From Mayfieldus sp963772265 (lineage in GTDB: Bacteria > Actinomycetota > Thermoleophilia > Solirubrobacterales > 70-9): 64,000 nt of DNA. The translations under genes and the position numbers were made by a program. Where the stretch lies: assembly GCA_963772265.1 (NCBI GenBank), contig CAVYWS010000007.1:62001-126000 (forward strand), given 5' to 3'. Under the pieces are notes generated by a model. That model worked only from the letters and a program-made list of their open reading frames with translations. It did no database searches and had not been told where the DNA came from. This document shows, piece after piece, positions 48,572 to 57,605 of the stretch. The stretch's first letter is position 1. The number at the start of each line of letters is the position of its first letter.

Positions 48572-49372
48572 TCATCGCTTGCCGGTCTGGCCGGAGGCGA
48601 CGTCTTCGGTCGTTCGCCTCGCGATTCCGCCGCTCTGCGCGCGCAGCGCGATCCCCGGGTTGGAGAGGGCGAAGTGCGCCATCGCCCGCTGCTGGATCGG
48701 CGCCACAGCGACCTCCATCTTGTTCGCCTCGATCGCCCGTACCACCGCTGCGCCTACCCGCTCCGGAGTCGTGGTGCCCATGCCGGGCGGAGGCTTGGCG
48801 CGCGACTCGGCGAACATCCCGGCCTCGCGCACGAAGCCGGGCGAGACGATCGAGACGCCGACGCCGGCCGGTGCCATGTCGGGGCGCAGGCCGAGCGCGA
48901 ACCCGCGCAGTCCGAACTTGGTCGCCGAGTAGAGCGAGCCGCGAGGACTGGCCGCCTTGCCGGAGAGCGAGGCGACGAAGACCATGTGGCCGCTGCCGCG
49001 TTCGATCATCCGCGGGGCGAGCTCGCGCGCCATCCGGATCGGGGCCTCGAGGTTGACCCGCAGCAGGCGCTCGATCTGCTCCTCGGAGTAGTCGGTGATC
49101 AGCCCGGTGCCCGGAAGCCCCGCGTTCGCGACGAGGACGTCGACCTCGCCGGCGTCGGCGACCAGCTTGCTCGCGGCGCCCGCCTGGGCGAGGTCGGCGG
49201 GCACGGTGAGGTGGCCGCTTCCCGGCAGCTCGCCGGCGAGCTCCTCGAGCGCCTCGGCATTGCGCCCGCTGAGAATCAGGGTCGCGCCGCGGTCGGCGAG
49301 CGCGCTGGCGATCGCGCGGCCGAGGCCCCCGGTTGCGCCGGTGAGAAGTGCTGTGGCCCCCGTGAGCTGCAT
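48572..49372 (-). CDS. Short-chain dehydrogenase/reductase
   Basis: 266 residues. TGATGGLGRAIA cofactor loop, LILSGRNAEAL, NAG in VLVANAGLPG, Ser in VFVASLSGKA and YSATK. ATG 49372 lies 7 bases from TAGGTT (complement of 49380-49385), probably leaderless. Located upstream of aconitase with 21 bases between them. Substrate unknown. Confidence 0.85.
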   Translation of the reverse strand: MQLTGATALLTGATGGLGRAIASALADRGATLILSGRNAEALEELAGELPGSGHLTVPADLAQAGAASKLVADAGEVDVLVANAGLPGTGLITDYSEEQIERLLRVNLEAPIRMARELAPRMIERGSGHMVFVASLSGKAASPRGSLYSATKFGLRGFALGLRPDMAPAGVGVSIVSPGFVREAGMFAESRAKPPPGMGTTTPERVGAAVVRAIEANKMEVAVAPIQQRAMAHFALSNPGIALRAQSGGIARRTTEDVASGQTGKR

Positions 49373-49437
49373 CGATTTCAACCTACCATCGTGGGCCTCT
49401 CGCCCGCCCGTCCTTGCTGCCGGGATAGGCTTGCGCC

Positions 49438-49731
49438 ATGAAGCTCTACGTCTGCTGGGGAACCTTCCAGACGATCCGCCCCGGCGGCCATCCCTGCCAC
49501 AACGCCCACAAGGCTCTGCGCGACGCCGGCTATGAGCCCGAGGTGATTCGGGTCCACGGGCTCGGCGTCGGCCCGATCAAGTGGATGACCGAAGGCCGGC
49601 GCGAGGTCGAGGAGCTGACCGGACAGCCGGCGGTGCCGGTGCTGATCACCGACAGCGGCGAGACGGTCCACGACTCGAAGCGGATCGTCGAGTGGGCTCA
49701 GGCCCATCCGGCCGGCGCGGCCCCCGTCTGA
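49438..49731 (+). CDS. Glutaredoxin/GST-N-type thioredoxin-fold protein
   Basis: 97 residues: MKLYVCWGTFQ, then PGGHPCHNAHKALRDAGYEP and a cis-Pro region AVPVLITDSGETVHDSKRIV, which match the GST N-terminal/glutaredoxin fold. The CPxC redox motif is not classical (PCH with Cys at 20 and Cys at 6). It could be a redox carrier or mycothiol-related protein. ATG lies 6 bases after TAGGCT (49426-49431). Confidence 0.75.
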   Translation: MKLYVCWGTFQTIRPGGHPCHNAHKALRDAGYEPEVIRVHGLGVGPIKWMTEGRREVEELTGQPAVPVLITDSGETVHDSKRIVEWAQAHPAGAAPV

Positions 49732-49899
49732 GGCAGGTTCCGCCCGCTGCCAACTCGTGCCTCGAAGAGGCATCGCCTGGCAACGGCAGGGAACTGCCGC
49801 GGCAGGGAAGGAACAGAGGGCGATGGTGCGAATAGCCACTTGATTGTGTGCTTGCCTTCGCAAACGTCAAACGAAATGTGTAAGGTGCCGCGACTTCGA

Positions 49900-50032
49900 T
49901 AACCGGTAACTGCCTAATCCGGCGCCCACGGGCGACGGAGCGGGGGAACCACTCAAGGGGCGAACCCACCCGATCTGGGTTGGGGGCGCAGGCTCTTTCA
50001 GCGCTAGCCCGACAGCTAACCCCGTAGGCCTA
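49900..50032 (+). promoter_or_regulatory. ydaO/yuaA-type c-di-AMP riboswitch
   Basis: The leader holds the conserved blocks of this riboswitch: GAGCGGGGGAACC (about 49938-49950), GGGGCGAAC following it, CTCTTTCAG in the middle, and the diagnostic 3' block GACAGCTAACCCCGTAGGC (50011-50029), just before GAAGGAG. A promoter-like TTCGCA-18-TAAGGT (49857-49886) precedes it. The class binds c-di-AMP and in actinobacteria typically switches off cell-wall hydrolase genes; the gene below is one. Confidence 0.9.
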
Positions 50033-50049
50033 CGAAGGAGAAATCGGTT

Positions 50050-50682
50050 TTGGCGTGCAAGGACAACAGGCTCAAGGCAGGGGTCTTGGCGATCGGAATC
50101 AGCCTGGCGCTGATTGCGTGGCCGGCCAGTGCCCTTGCCGACGGCGGCGTGGCGGCGCCGAGCGACACCTCGACGACCCCGCCGCCCACCACCACCCCAC
50201 CGCCCGAGGACGCATGCTCGATCGGCGGCGGCGGAGTCGGAAGCACCTCCAGCTGCGGACCCGTCGGCAAGGCGAAGCTGCTGCGCACCGGCGTCGCCGT
50301 GGCGCCGGCGGACGCGCCGCGGGCCGTGAAGCGGGCGATCCGCTTCGCGAACAAGATCGTCGTCGGCAAGCCGTACCGGCTCGGCGGCGGGCACAGGCTC
50401 CCCTGGGTCCTCGACTCGGCCTATGACTGCTCCGGCACTGTGAGCTGGGCGCTTCACGGCGCGCGGCTGCTGCGGTCGCCGGTCCCGTCGGGAAGCTTCT
50501 CGCGCTGGGGCGAGGCAGGCGCGGGGCAGTGGATCAGCGTCTACTTCAACGGCGGTCACGCCTACATGACGATCGCCGGGCTGCGCCTCGACACCTCGAT
50601 GACGGCCGGGATCGGCCCGGGGTGGAGCAGGCACATGCGCAGCAGCGCGGGTTACCGAGTGCGCCACGCGCCCGGGCTGTAG
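50050..50682 (+). CDS. Secreted NlpC/P60-like peptidoglycan hydrolase under c-di-AMP control
   Basis: 210 residues from TTG 50050, nine bases after GAAGGAG. Signal peptide (LKAGVLAIGISLALIAWPASALA), a Pro/Thr-rich linker, then an NlpC/P60-type papain-like domain: GKPYRLGGGHRLPWVLDSAY, catalytic Cys in YDCSGTVSWAL and His in NGGHAYMTIAG. Such enzymes cut stem peptides of peptidoglycan. The domain is short and slightly unusual around the third residue. The riboswitch would reduce expression when c-di-AMP is high. Confidence 0.83.
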   Translation: MACKDNRLKAGVLAIGISLALIAWPASALADGGVAAPSDTSTTPPPTTTPPPEDACSIGGGGVGSTSSCGPVGKAKLLRTGVAVAPADAPRAVKRAIRFANKIVVGKPYRLGGGHRLPWVLDSAYDCSGTVSWALHGARLLRSPVPSGSFSRWGEAGAGQWISVYFNGGHAYMTIAGLRLDTSMTAGIGPGWSRHMRSSAGYRVRHAPGL

Positions 50683-50718
50683 CGGGCAAGCCCAAGCAGA
50701 GCTGGGGCAGTTGGGGGA

Positions 50719-50743
50719 TTGGCCGCCCGTACAGGGCGGCCAA
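50719..50743 (+). terminator. Perfect 10-bp hairpin terminator
   Basis: TTGGCCGCCC-GTACA-GGGCGGCCAA, followed by CCTGCCCTGCC. It lies 36 bases after the hydrolase stop and before the ABC operon. Confidence 0.65.
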
Positions 50744-50810
50744 CCTGCCCTGCCAAGTTTGTGCATTAGATCCAGCGTCGGTTCTCCGCCTCGTATAGCT
50801 TCTCGGCGAG

Positions 50811-51932
50811 TTGCAACTCGTCGCACCTGCCGGAGTGGAAGAGACCACGGAATCGAGTGCCGCAGACGAGCGGTCCGCCGACGACCGCCCGACGCCCCCC
50901 GCCGGGGCGGCTCCCGACGTCCGGCTCTCCGGCCTGACCAAGCACTACGGCGAGGTGACCGCCGTCGACGGAATCGACCTCGAGGTCGGGCGGGGAGAGT
51001 TCTTCACCCTGCTCGGGCCCTCGGGCTCGGGCAAGACGACGACGCTGCGGATGATCGCCGGATTCGAGATCCCCGACGCGGGGACGGTCGAGCTGGGCGG
51101 GCGCGACGTCCGCAACCTGCCGCCGTATGACCGCGAGGTCAACACCGTCTTTCAGGATTACGCCCTGTTCCCGCACATGACCGTGGCCGAGAACGTCGAG
51201 TACGGGATGCGGGTCAAGAAGGTTGGCAAGGAGGAGCGCGTCAAGCGCCGCGGCGAGGCCCTGGAGATGGTGCGGCTGGCCGGGATGGACGCCCGCAAGC
51301 CCTCCGAGCTGTCGGGCGGCCAGCGCCAGCGGGTCGCGCTGGCGCGCGCCATCGTCAACCGCCCCCGGGTCCTGCTGCTCGACGAGCCGCTCGGGGCGCT
51401 GGACCTGAAACTGCGCGAGCAGATGCAGGTCGAGCTGAAGTCGATCCAGAGCGACGTCGCGATCACCTTCGTCTACGTCACCCATGACCAGGACGAGGCG
51501 CTGACGATGAGCGACCGGATAGCCGTCTTCGACGCCGGGCGAATCGAGCAGGTGGGAACGCCGGCCGAGGTCTACGAGCGACCCAAGACGCCCTTCGTCG
51601 CCGGCTTCGTCGGGGTCTCGAACCTGCTCGAGCGCGACGGTCGCAGCTTCACGATCCGGCCGGAGAAGATCCACCTTTTCGAAGCCGGCGAGCAAACCGA
51701 TGGGATGCACACCGAGCCAGGGCGGATTCGCGACGTCTCCTACGCGGGCAGCGTCACCCGCTACATCGTCGCGCTGGATTCGGGTGGAGAGCTTCAGGTC
51801 GTCCGGCAGAACCTCGAGACCTCCTCGCAAGAGGCCCTGGAGCAGCGCGGACGGCAGGTGACGGTCGGATGGCGACAGCAGCACACGGTCGCCGTCACGG
51901 CGGAGACAACGAGGGAGGAGGAATCCCCATGA
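50811..51932 (+). CDS. ABC transporter ATP-binding protein, PotA-type
   Basis: 373 residues from TTG 50811, nine bases behind TAGCTT; GTG 50835 is possible. Walker A GPSGSGKTT (about 66), Q-loop FQDYALFPHMTV, signature LSGGQRQRVALARAI (about 165), Walker B VLLLDEPLGALD, H-loop VTHDQDEA, and a C-terminal TOBE domain (FTIRPEKIHLF). It powers import of the ligand of the solute-binding protein next door, probably a polyamine. Confidence 0.9.
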   Translation: MQLVAPAGVEETTESSAADERSADDRPTPPAGAAPDVRLSGLTKHYGEVTAVDGIDLEVGRGEFFTLLGPSGSGKTTTLRMIAGFEIPDAGTVELGGRDVRNLPPYDREVNTVFQDYALFPHMTVAENVEYGMRVKKVGKEERVKRRGEALEMVRLAGMDARKPSELSGGQRQRVALARAIVNRPRVLLLDEPLGALDLKLREQMQVELKSIQSDVAITFVYVTHDQDEALTMSDRIAVFDAGRIEQVGTPAEVYERPKTPFVAGFVGVSNLLERDGRSFTIRPEKIHLFEAGEQTDGMHTEPGRIRDVSYAGSVTRYIVALDSGGELQVVRQNLETSSQEALEQRGRQVTVGWRQQHTVAVTAETTREEESP

Positions 51933-53206
51933 GTGGCAGATCTGCAGGCAGCCCAGCAAAGCTTGCCTGGTCCATCGCTGTCTCTCTGGTCGCGTTCATT
52001 GCGTTGGTCGCGGCCGGCTGTGGCGGCAGTGACGACAACGGCAGCGGCAACGAGCTGACCAAGGTCGGCAAGGGCGAAGGCAAGCTCAGCCTGATCTCCT
52101 GGGCCGGCTACGTCGAGGACGGCTCCACCGACCCGAGCGTGGACTGGGTGACGCCGTTCGAGAAGAAGACCGGCTGCCAGGTCAGCAACAAGGTCGCCGG
52201 CACCTCGGACGAGATGGTGCAGCTGATGCGAACCGGCCAGTACGACGGCGTCTCGGCGTCGGGCAACGCGACGGCGCGACTGGTCGACGGCGGCGACGTC
52301 GACCCGGTCAACGTCGACCTGGTGCCCAACTACAAGACCATTTTCGCGGATTTGAAGGACCAGCCCTACAACACGTTCGACGGCACCCACTACGGGATCC
52401 CGCACGGACGCGGGGCGAACCTTCTGATGTGGAACACCGACCTGGTCAAGCCGGCCCCGAAGTCGTGGGGCGTGATCCTCGATCCCAAGCAGGCGGGCAA
52501 GTACAAGGGCAAGATCAGCGTCTACGACGACCCGATCTACATCGCCGACGCTGCCGTCTACCTGAAGACGCACCAGCCGGATCTGGGCATCGAGAATCCC
52601 TACGAGCTCAACGAGGAGCAGTTCAAGGCCGCGGTCGACCTGCTCAAGGAGCAACATCCGAACGTCGGCGAGTACTGGTCCGACTTCACCAAGCAGATCT
52701 CCGCGTTCACGAACGGAGACGATGCCGTCGGCACGACATGGCAGTACCAGTACTTCACGCTGCTGGCTGACAACCAGCCGGTCGCCGCCAGCCCGGCCTC
52801 GCAGGGATTCGTCCCCGAGGAGGGCGCGACGGGATGGTCGGACACGTGGATGATCAGCAACCAGGCCAAGCACCCGAATTGCATGTACGAGTGGTTCGAC
52901 TGGGTGACCTCGCCGGACGTGCAGGCGCAGATCGCTCAGTGGTTCGGCGAGGCTCCCGCGCAGAGCAAGGCGTGTCCCGCCTCGACGATCGTCGCCGGGG
53001 GCAAGGAGCTCGGGTTGCCGGCGGATCCGAAGTTCTGCGACGAATACCACGCCGCCGATCCGGCGTTCTGGAAGCGCGTCTACTTCTGGAACACGCCGGT
53101 AGCCGATTGCTCGGCCACCGATCAGCGAGCCCACGAGGGCGGCAGCGGTAACGACTGCAAGGACTACAACGATTGGGTCCAGGCGTGGACCGACATCAAG
53201 GGGTGA
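51929..53206 (+). CDS. Spermidine/putrescine-type solute-binding lipoprotein
   Basis: 425 residues from ATG 51929, which overlaps the previous stop (ATGA) and follows AGGAGG by 7 bases. Lipobox VAAGCGG. Mature sequence like PotD/PotF: KLSLISWAGYVEDG, GTSDEMVQLMRTGQYDGVSA, IPHGRGANLLMWNTD, VYDDPIYIADAAVYL. An extra Cys-containing C-terminal region is present. PotD-type proteins recognise linear polyamines by acidic and aromatic residues. Confidence 0.9.
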   Translation: MSGRSAGSPAKLAWSIAVSLVAFIALVAAGCGGSDDNGSGNELTKVGKGEGKLSLISWAGYVEDGSTDPSVDWVTPFEKKTGCQVSNKVAGTSDEMVQLMRTGQYDGVSASGNATARLVDGGDVDPVNVDLVPNYKTIFADLKDQPYNTFDGTHYGIPHGRGANLLMWNTDLVKPAPKSWGVILDPKQAGKYKGKISVYDDPIYIADAAVYLKTHQPDLGIENPYELNEEQFKAAVDLLKEQHPNVGEYWSDFTKQISAFTNGDDAVGTTWQYQYFTLLADNQPVAASPASQGFVPEEGATGWSDTWMISNQAKHPNCMYEWFDWVTSPDVQAQIAQWFGEAPAQSKACPASTIVAGGKELGLPADPKFCDEYHAADPAFWKRVYFWNTPVADCSATDQRAHEGGSGNDCKDYNDWVQAWTDIKG

Positions 53207-53234
53207 TCGCAGAACCACTCCGCCGAGTTGAGCC

Positions 53235-54134
53235 GTGGAAGCCGCTGACGCAGTAGCGCCGGCGCCGAAGAGGTCGGTGGGCCGCAGGCTCGCCGGCCTC
53301 TTCTACGGCCGCCCCCGCGCCGCGGTCGCGGCGATGCTCAGCGCGCCCCTGAGCTGGCTGGTGGTCCTCTACCTCGGGTCGCTGGCGGTGCTTTTGATCG
53401 CGGCGTTCTGGAGCGTCGACGCCCTCAGCGGCGAGCTGACGCGCAGCTTCAGCTTCGACAACTTCCAGACCCTCCTCGACGACTCGGTTTACCGGGTCGT
53501 CGCGCAGCGCACGGTGCTCATCGCCGCGCTCGTCACGTTGACCGACGCCCTGCTCGCGTTCCCGATTGCCTTCTACATGGCGAAGGTCGCGAGCCCGCGG
53601 ACGAAGGGCGTCCTCGTCGTCGCGGTGCTGATGCCGCTGTGGAGCTTTTACGTCGTCAAGGCCTACGCCTGGCGGATCATCCTCTCCGACGGCGGGGTCC
53701 TGAACTGGGCACTCGACCCGTTCGGCATCTCCGGCCCCGGCCTGAATGGCACGTTCGGCGCCTACCTCACCTTCGCCTACCTCTGGCTGCCGTTCATGAT
53801 CCTTCCGATCTATGCCGGTCTGGAGCGGATTCCGGACTCGCTTCTTTCGGCCTCCGAGGACCTCGGCGCCAGCCCCGGCACGACCTTCCGCAAGGTGATC
53901 CTGCCGCTCGCATTCCCGGCCGTCGTGGCGGGATCGATCTTCACCTTCTCGCTGACCCTCGGCGACTACATCACCCCCCAGCTCGTCACCAGCACTCAGT
54001 TCATCGGCAACGTGATCAAGTCGAACATCGCCAACAACCTGCCGCTGGCCTCCGCTTACGCGGTGGTGCCGATCGTCGTCATGGTCGTCTACCTACTTGT
54101 CGCGCGCCGGCTCGGAGCCTTCGAGCACCTCTAG
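53235..54134 (+). CDS. Polyamine ABC transporter permease, PotB-type
   Basis: 299 residues from a GTG, about six transmembrane helices. The conserved cytoplasmic EAA loop is SASEDLGASPGTTFRKVILP (about 211-230). The N-terminal 30 residues are basic and cytosolic. It sits 28 bases after the binding-protein gene. Confidence 0.9.
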   Translation: MEAADAVAPAPKRSVGRRLAGLFYGRPRAAVAAMLSAPLSWLVVLYLGSLAVLLIAAFWSVDALSGELTRSFSFDNFQTLLDDSVYRVVAQRTVLIAALVTLTDALLAFPIAFYMAKVASPRTKGVLVVAVLMPLWSFYVVKAYAWRIILSDGGVLNWALDPFGISGPGLNGTFGAYLTFAYLWLPFMILPIYAGLERIPDSLLSASEDLGASPGTTFRKVILPLAFPAVVAGSIFTFSLTLGDYITPQLVTSTQFIGNVIKSNIANNLPLASAYAVVPIVVMVVYLLVARRLGAFEHL

Positions 54135-54137
54135 ACG

Positions 54138-54989
54138 ATGCGCCTCTCGAGAAGCTCACAGAACCTGCTGCGGCTCGGCATCGGGATCACCCTCGCCTTC
54201 ATCTACATCCCGCTGATCGTGATCGCGATCTATGCGTTCAACTCCAGCACGACCCAGGAGTGGCCACCCCCGGGCCTCACCTTCGATTGGTTCTCGAAGG
54301 CGATCGACAACCATGGAGCCCGCGACGCCCTCGTCACTTCCGTCAAGGTCGGCGCCGTCGCAACATTGATCGCGCTGGTGCTTGGCAGCCTCGCCTCCCT
54401 GGCCGTCGCGCGCTACCGCTTCTTCGGGCGCGAGACGATCTCGTTCCTCGTCGTGCTGCCGATCGCGCTGCCGGGAATCGTCACCGGGGTGGCGCTCAGC
54501 GACACCTTCACCCAGGTTCTCGGAATCGACCTGAGCCTGTTCACGGTGATCGTCGGCCATGCGACCTTCTGCATCGTCGTCGTCTACAACAACGTGATCG
54601 CGCGGCTGCGGCGCGTCTCGGGCTCCTTCGAGGAGGCTTCGGCGGACCTCGGCGGCGACCCCTGGCAGACGTTCCGCTTCGTCACCTTCCCGGCGATGCA
54701 GACGGCGCTCGTAGCCGGCGCCCTGCTCGCCTTCGCGCTCTCATTCGACGAGATAATCGTCACCACGTTCACGATCGGAGCCGGCGAGGAGACGCTCCCG
54801 ATCTGGATCTTCTCCAACGTCTTTCGACCCAACCAGGCCCCGGTCGTCAACGTGGTCGCGGTCTTCTCGGTGCTGATCTCGATCATCCCGGTCTATATCG
54901 CGCACCGGCTCACCCGCGAGGAGGGCGGCGCCGCGGGCCGCGGCGCCGCGCCGGAGGTGGCGGCCGCCGAGGCGACCGCCGTGCCTTAG
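54138..54989 (+). CDS. Polyamine ABC transporter permease, PotC-type
   Basis: 283 residues, six helices; EAA loop FEEASADLGGDPWQTFRFVT (about 165-184). Starts 3 bases after the PotB-type stop. The tail ends in an Ala/Glu-rich segment. Downstream, a weak 5-bp hairpin (AGGGC...GCCCT) lies between it and the convergent dehydrogenase gene. Confidence 0.9.
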   Translation: MRLSRSSQNLLRLGIGITLAFIYIPLIVIAIYAFNSSTTQEWPPPGLTFDWFSKAIDNHGARDALVTSVKVGAVATLIALVLGSLASLAVARYRFFGRETISFLVVLPIALPGIVTGVALSDTFTQVLGIDLSLFTVIVGHATFCIVVVYNNVIARLRRVSGSFEEASADLGGDPWQTFRFVTFPAMQTALVAGALLAFALSFDEIIVTTFTIGAGEETLPIWIFSNVFRPNQAPVVNVVAVFSVLISIIPVYIAHRLTREEGGAAGRGAAPEVAAAEATAVP

Positions 54990-55015
54990 CCGAAGAGGGC
55001 CGCGAAAAGCGAGCC

Positions 55016-56458
55016 CTACTCCAGGTTGATCATCACGTGCTTGATCTCGGTGTAGTCCTCGAGCGCGTAGATCGAGAGGTCCTTGCCGTAGCCGGACTGC
55101 TTGTAGCCGCCGTGCGGCATCTCCGAGACCAGCGGGATGTGATCGTTGACCCAGACACAGCCGAATCGCAGCGCATTGGCGACCCGCATCGCGCGGCCGA
55201 CGTCGCGGGTCCAGACCGAGGAGGCAAGGCCGTAGCGGGTCCCGTTCGCCCACTCGATCGCCTTCGCCTCGTCGTCGAACGGCTGCACCGTGATCACCGG
55301 CCCGAAGATCTCGTTCTGAACCATCTCGTCGTCCTGGTTCAGCCCTGAGACCACGGTCGGCTCGAGGAAGTAGCCCGGCAGGTCGGGCTCCGAGCCGCCG
55401 GTGACGATCTCGACACCTTCGGGCTTGCGCTCGAGGAAGCCCTCGACGCGCTCGCGCTGGCGCTCGGAGTTCAGCGGGCCGAGCGTGGTGTCGGCCGAGG
55501 CGGTGTCGCCCATCACGTAGCCCTTCGCCTGGTCGACGAGCCCGCTGACGAAATCGTCGTAGACCTTCTTCCCGGCCAGCACCCGGGTCGCCGCGGTGCA
55601 GTCCTGGCCGGCGTTGTAGTAGCCGGTTCCGGCGATCGTCTCCAGCGCCGTCGCCATGTCGACGTCGTCGAAGACGACGACCGGCGCCTTGCCGCCGAGC
55701 TCGAGGTGGACCCGCTTCAGCGTCTCCGAGGCGGCCTTGGCGATCCACTTGCCGGTCGGCGGCGAGCCGGTCAGCGAGACCATGTCGACGTCGTCGTGGG
55801 TGACCAGCGAGGAGCCGGCGGGCTCGCCATGCCCGCCGATCACGTTGAAGACACCGGGCGGAAGGATCTCGGCCGCCCACTCGGCGAACTTCAGGGTCGT
55901 GACCGGCGTCGTCTCGGCGGGCTTGAGAACGATCGTGTTGCCCGCCCCCAGGGCCGGGCCGATCTTCCAGACCGCCATCATCAGCGGGTAGTTCCAGGGC
56001 GTGATCTGCCCCACGACTCCGACCGCCTCGCGGCGGATGATCGAGGTATGGCCCTCCATGTACTCGCCCGCCGCACGGCCTTCGAGGCAGCGCGCCGCCC
56101 CGGCGAAGAAGCGCAGGTTGTCGGCCATGACCGGGACCTCGTCCTCGGCGACGGCGCTGCGCGGCTTGCCGGCGTCGGCCGACTCGAGGTCGGCGATCTC
56201 GTCGGCGCGCTCCTCGATCAGGTCGGCGAGCTTGAGCAGCGCCGTGGAGCGCTCCATCGGCGGCTTCGTCGACCAGTCGTCGAAGGCGGCCCGAGCCGCC
56301 TTCACGGCCCGGTCGACGTCCTCCTCGGTCGAGAGCGGCGCCTCGGCGATCGGCTCGCCGGTCGCCGGGTTGACGACCTCCTCGGTGGCCCCGTCGGCCG
56401 GGTCGACCAGCTCTCCGTTGATGAAGTTCTGAAGCTTGGTCAGCGTTGCGGTTGCCAT
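55016..56458 (-). CDS. Aldehyde dehydrogenase, gamma-aminobutyraldehyde-dehydrogenase-like
   Basis: 480 residues; ATG 56458 with GAGAAGGAGA upstream. PWNYPLMMAVWKIGPALGAG (about 154-173), Glu in ELGGKAPVVVF (about 253) and catalytic Cys in GYYNAGQDCTAATRV (about 286) are present; the GQDCTAA context is characteristic of the aminobutyraldehyde/betaine-aldehyde group (YdcW/PatD). NAD motif is SPPTGKWIA. It would oxidise 4-aminobutanal to GABA. It is the last gene of an operon with an omega-aminotransferase. Confidence 0.85.
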   Translation of the reverse strand: MATATLTKLQNFINGELVDPADGATEEVVNPATGEPIAEAPLSTEEDVDRAVKAARAAFDDWSTKPPMERSTALLKLADLIEERADEIADLESADAGKPRSAVAEDEVPVMADNLRFFAGAARCLEGRAAGEYMEGHTSIIRREAVGVVGQITPWNYPLMMAVWKIGPALGAGNTIVLKPAETTPVTTLKFAEWAAEILPPGVFNVIGGHGEPAGSSLVTHDDVDMVSLTGSPPTGKWIAKAASETLKRVHLELGGKAPVVVFDDVDMATALETIAGTGYYNAGQDCTAATRVLAGKKVYDDFVSGLVDQAKGYVMGDTASADTTLGPLNSERQRERVEGFLERKPEGVEIVTGGSEPDLPGYFLEPTVVSGLNQDDEMVQNEIFGPVITVQPFDDEAKAIEWANGTRYGLASSVWTRDVGRAMRVANALRFGCVWVNDHIPLVSEMPHGGYKQSGYGKDLSIYALEDYTEIKHVMINLE

Positions 56459-56471
56459 TGCTCTCCTTCTC

Positions 56472-57605
56472 TCAGTTGCTTGGAACTCTTGAATCCAGTG
56501 CCTCTTCCACCGGCACATAGTCTGCACCCACGGCTTCGGCGACCGCGGGGTGGGTCACCCGCCCCCCGGCGACGTTGACGCCCAGGCGCAGCCCCGGGTC
56601 GCGACGGATCGCATCGGTGAGACCGTGGGTGGCCAGCGCGACGGCGTAGGGCAGGGTCGCATTGGTCAGGGCGTAGGTCGAGGTGATCGGCACCGCCCCG
56701 GGCATGTTGGCGACGCAGTAATGGGTGATCCCCTCGACCTCGAAAGTCGGGTCGCGATGGGTGGTCGGCCTCGAGGTCTCGAAGCAGCCGCCCTGGTCGA
56801 TCGCGACGTCGACCAGGACCGCCCCCGGCTTCATCAGCGACAGCTGCTCGCGCCGCACGACCTTCGGTGCCCGCGCACCGTGCACCAGGACCGCCCCGAT
56901 CACGAGGTCCACCTGGGGCAGCATCTCCTCCACCGCCAGGGTGGTCGAGAAGACGGTTGAGCAGCGGCCCCCGAAGGCGACGTCGAGCTCGCGCAGCCGG
57001 TCGATCGACTTCTCGAAGACGAACACGTCCGCCTCCATCCCGATCGCGATGAAGGCGGAGTTCATCCCCACCACCCCGCCTCCGATCACCATCACCGTCG
57101 CGGCCGCGACCCCGGGCACCCCTCCGAGCAGGATCCCCCGGCCCCCATACTGCTTCTCGAGCATGAAGGCGCCCGCCTGGGTGGCGAGCTTGCCGGCGAT
57201 CTCGCTCATCGGCGCCAGCAGCGGCAGCCGGCCGTGGGAGTCCTCGACCGTCTCGTAGGCGACGCAGGTCGCACCCGAGGCCTGCAGGCCCTCGGTCAGC
57301 TCGCGGGCGGGTGCGAGGTGAAGGTAGGTGAACAGAAGCTGGCCCGGCCGCAGCATCTCGACCTCGGGGGCCTGCGGCTCCTTGACCTTGAGGATCATCT
57401 CCGCGTCCGCGAAGACGGCGGCGGTGTCGGGGGCGATGGTGGCTCCCTGGGCCTCGAAGTCGCCGTCGAGGATCGAGCTTCCCTCGCCCGCGCCGCTCTG
57501 GATCACGACCTCGTTTCCGTGCTCGACCAGCTCGCGGACACCGGCCGGTGTGATCGCGACCCTGTACTCGTCGTCCTTGAGCTCGGTCGGGACACCGACC
57601 TTCAC
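56472..57605 (-). CDS. ald: Alanine dehydrogenase
   Basis: 377 residues. GTG 57605 overlaps the previous stop (GTGA). MKVGVPTELKDDEYRVAITP with the substrate-binding Arg and LKVKEPQ with the Lys, HLAPARELTEG with His, and the NAD loop VMVIGGGVVGMNSAFIAIGM are all typical; DVAIDQGGCFETSRPTTH and NMPGAVPITSTYALTNA follow. It interconverts alanine and pyruvate plus ammonia. In this operon it could recycle the alanine formed by an amine:pyruvate aminotransferase. Confidence 0.94.
   Translation of the reverse strand: MKVGVPTELKDDEYRVAITPAGVRELVEHGNEVVIQSGAGEGSSILDGDFEAQGATIAPDTAAVFADAEMILKVKEPQAPEVEMLRPGQLLFTYLHLAPARELTEGLQASGATCVAYETVEDSHGRLPLLAPMSEIAGKLATQAGAFMLEKQYGGRGILLGGVPGVAAATVMVIGGGVVGMNSAFIAIGMEADVFVFEKSIDRLRELDVAFGGRCSTVFSTTLAVEEMLPQVDLVIGAVLVHGARAPKVVRREQLSLMKPGAVLVDVAIDQGGCFETSRPTTHRDPTFEVEGITHYCVANMPGAVPITSTYALTNATLPYAVALATHGLTDAIRRDPGLRLGVNVAGGRVTHPAVAEAVGADYVPVEEALDSRVPSN

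Noticed and set aside
54997..55017. Terminator between the PotC-type and dehydrogenase genes
   Set aside because: Only a 5-bp stem with a 12-base loop; too weak to list as a feature.
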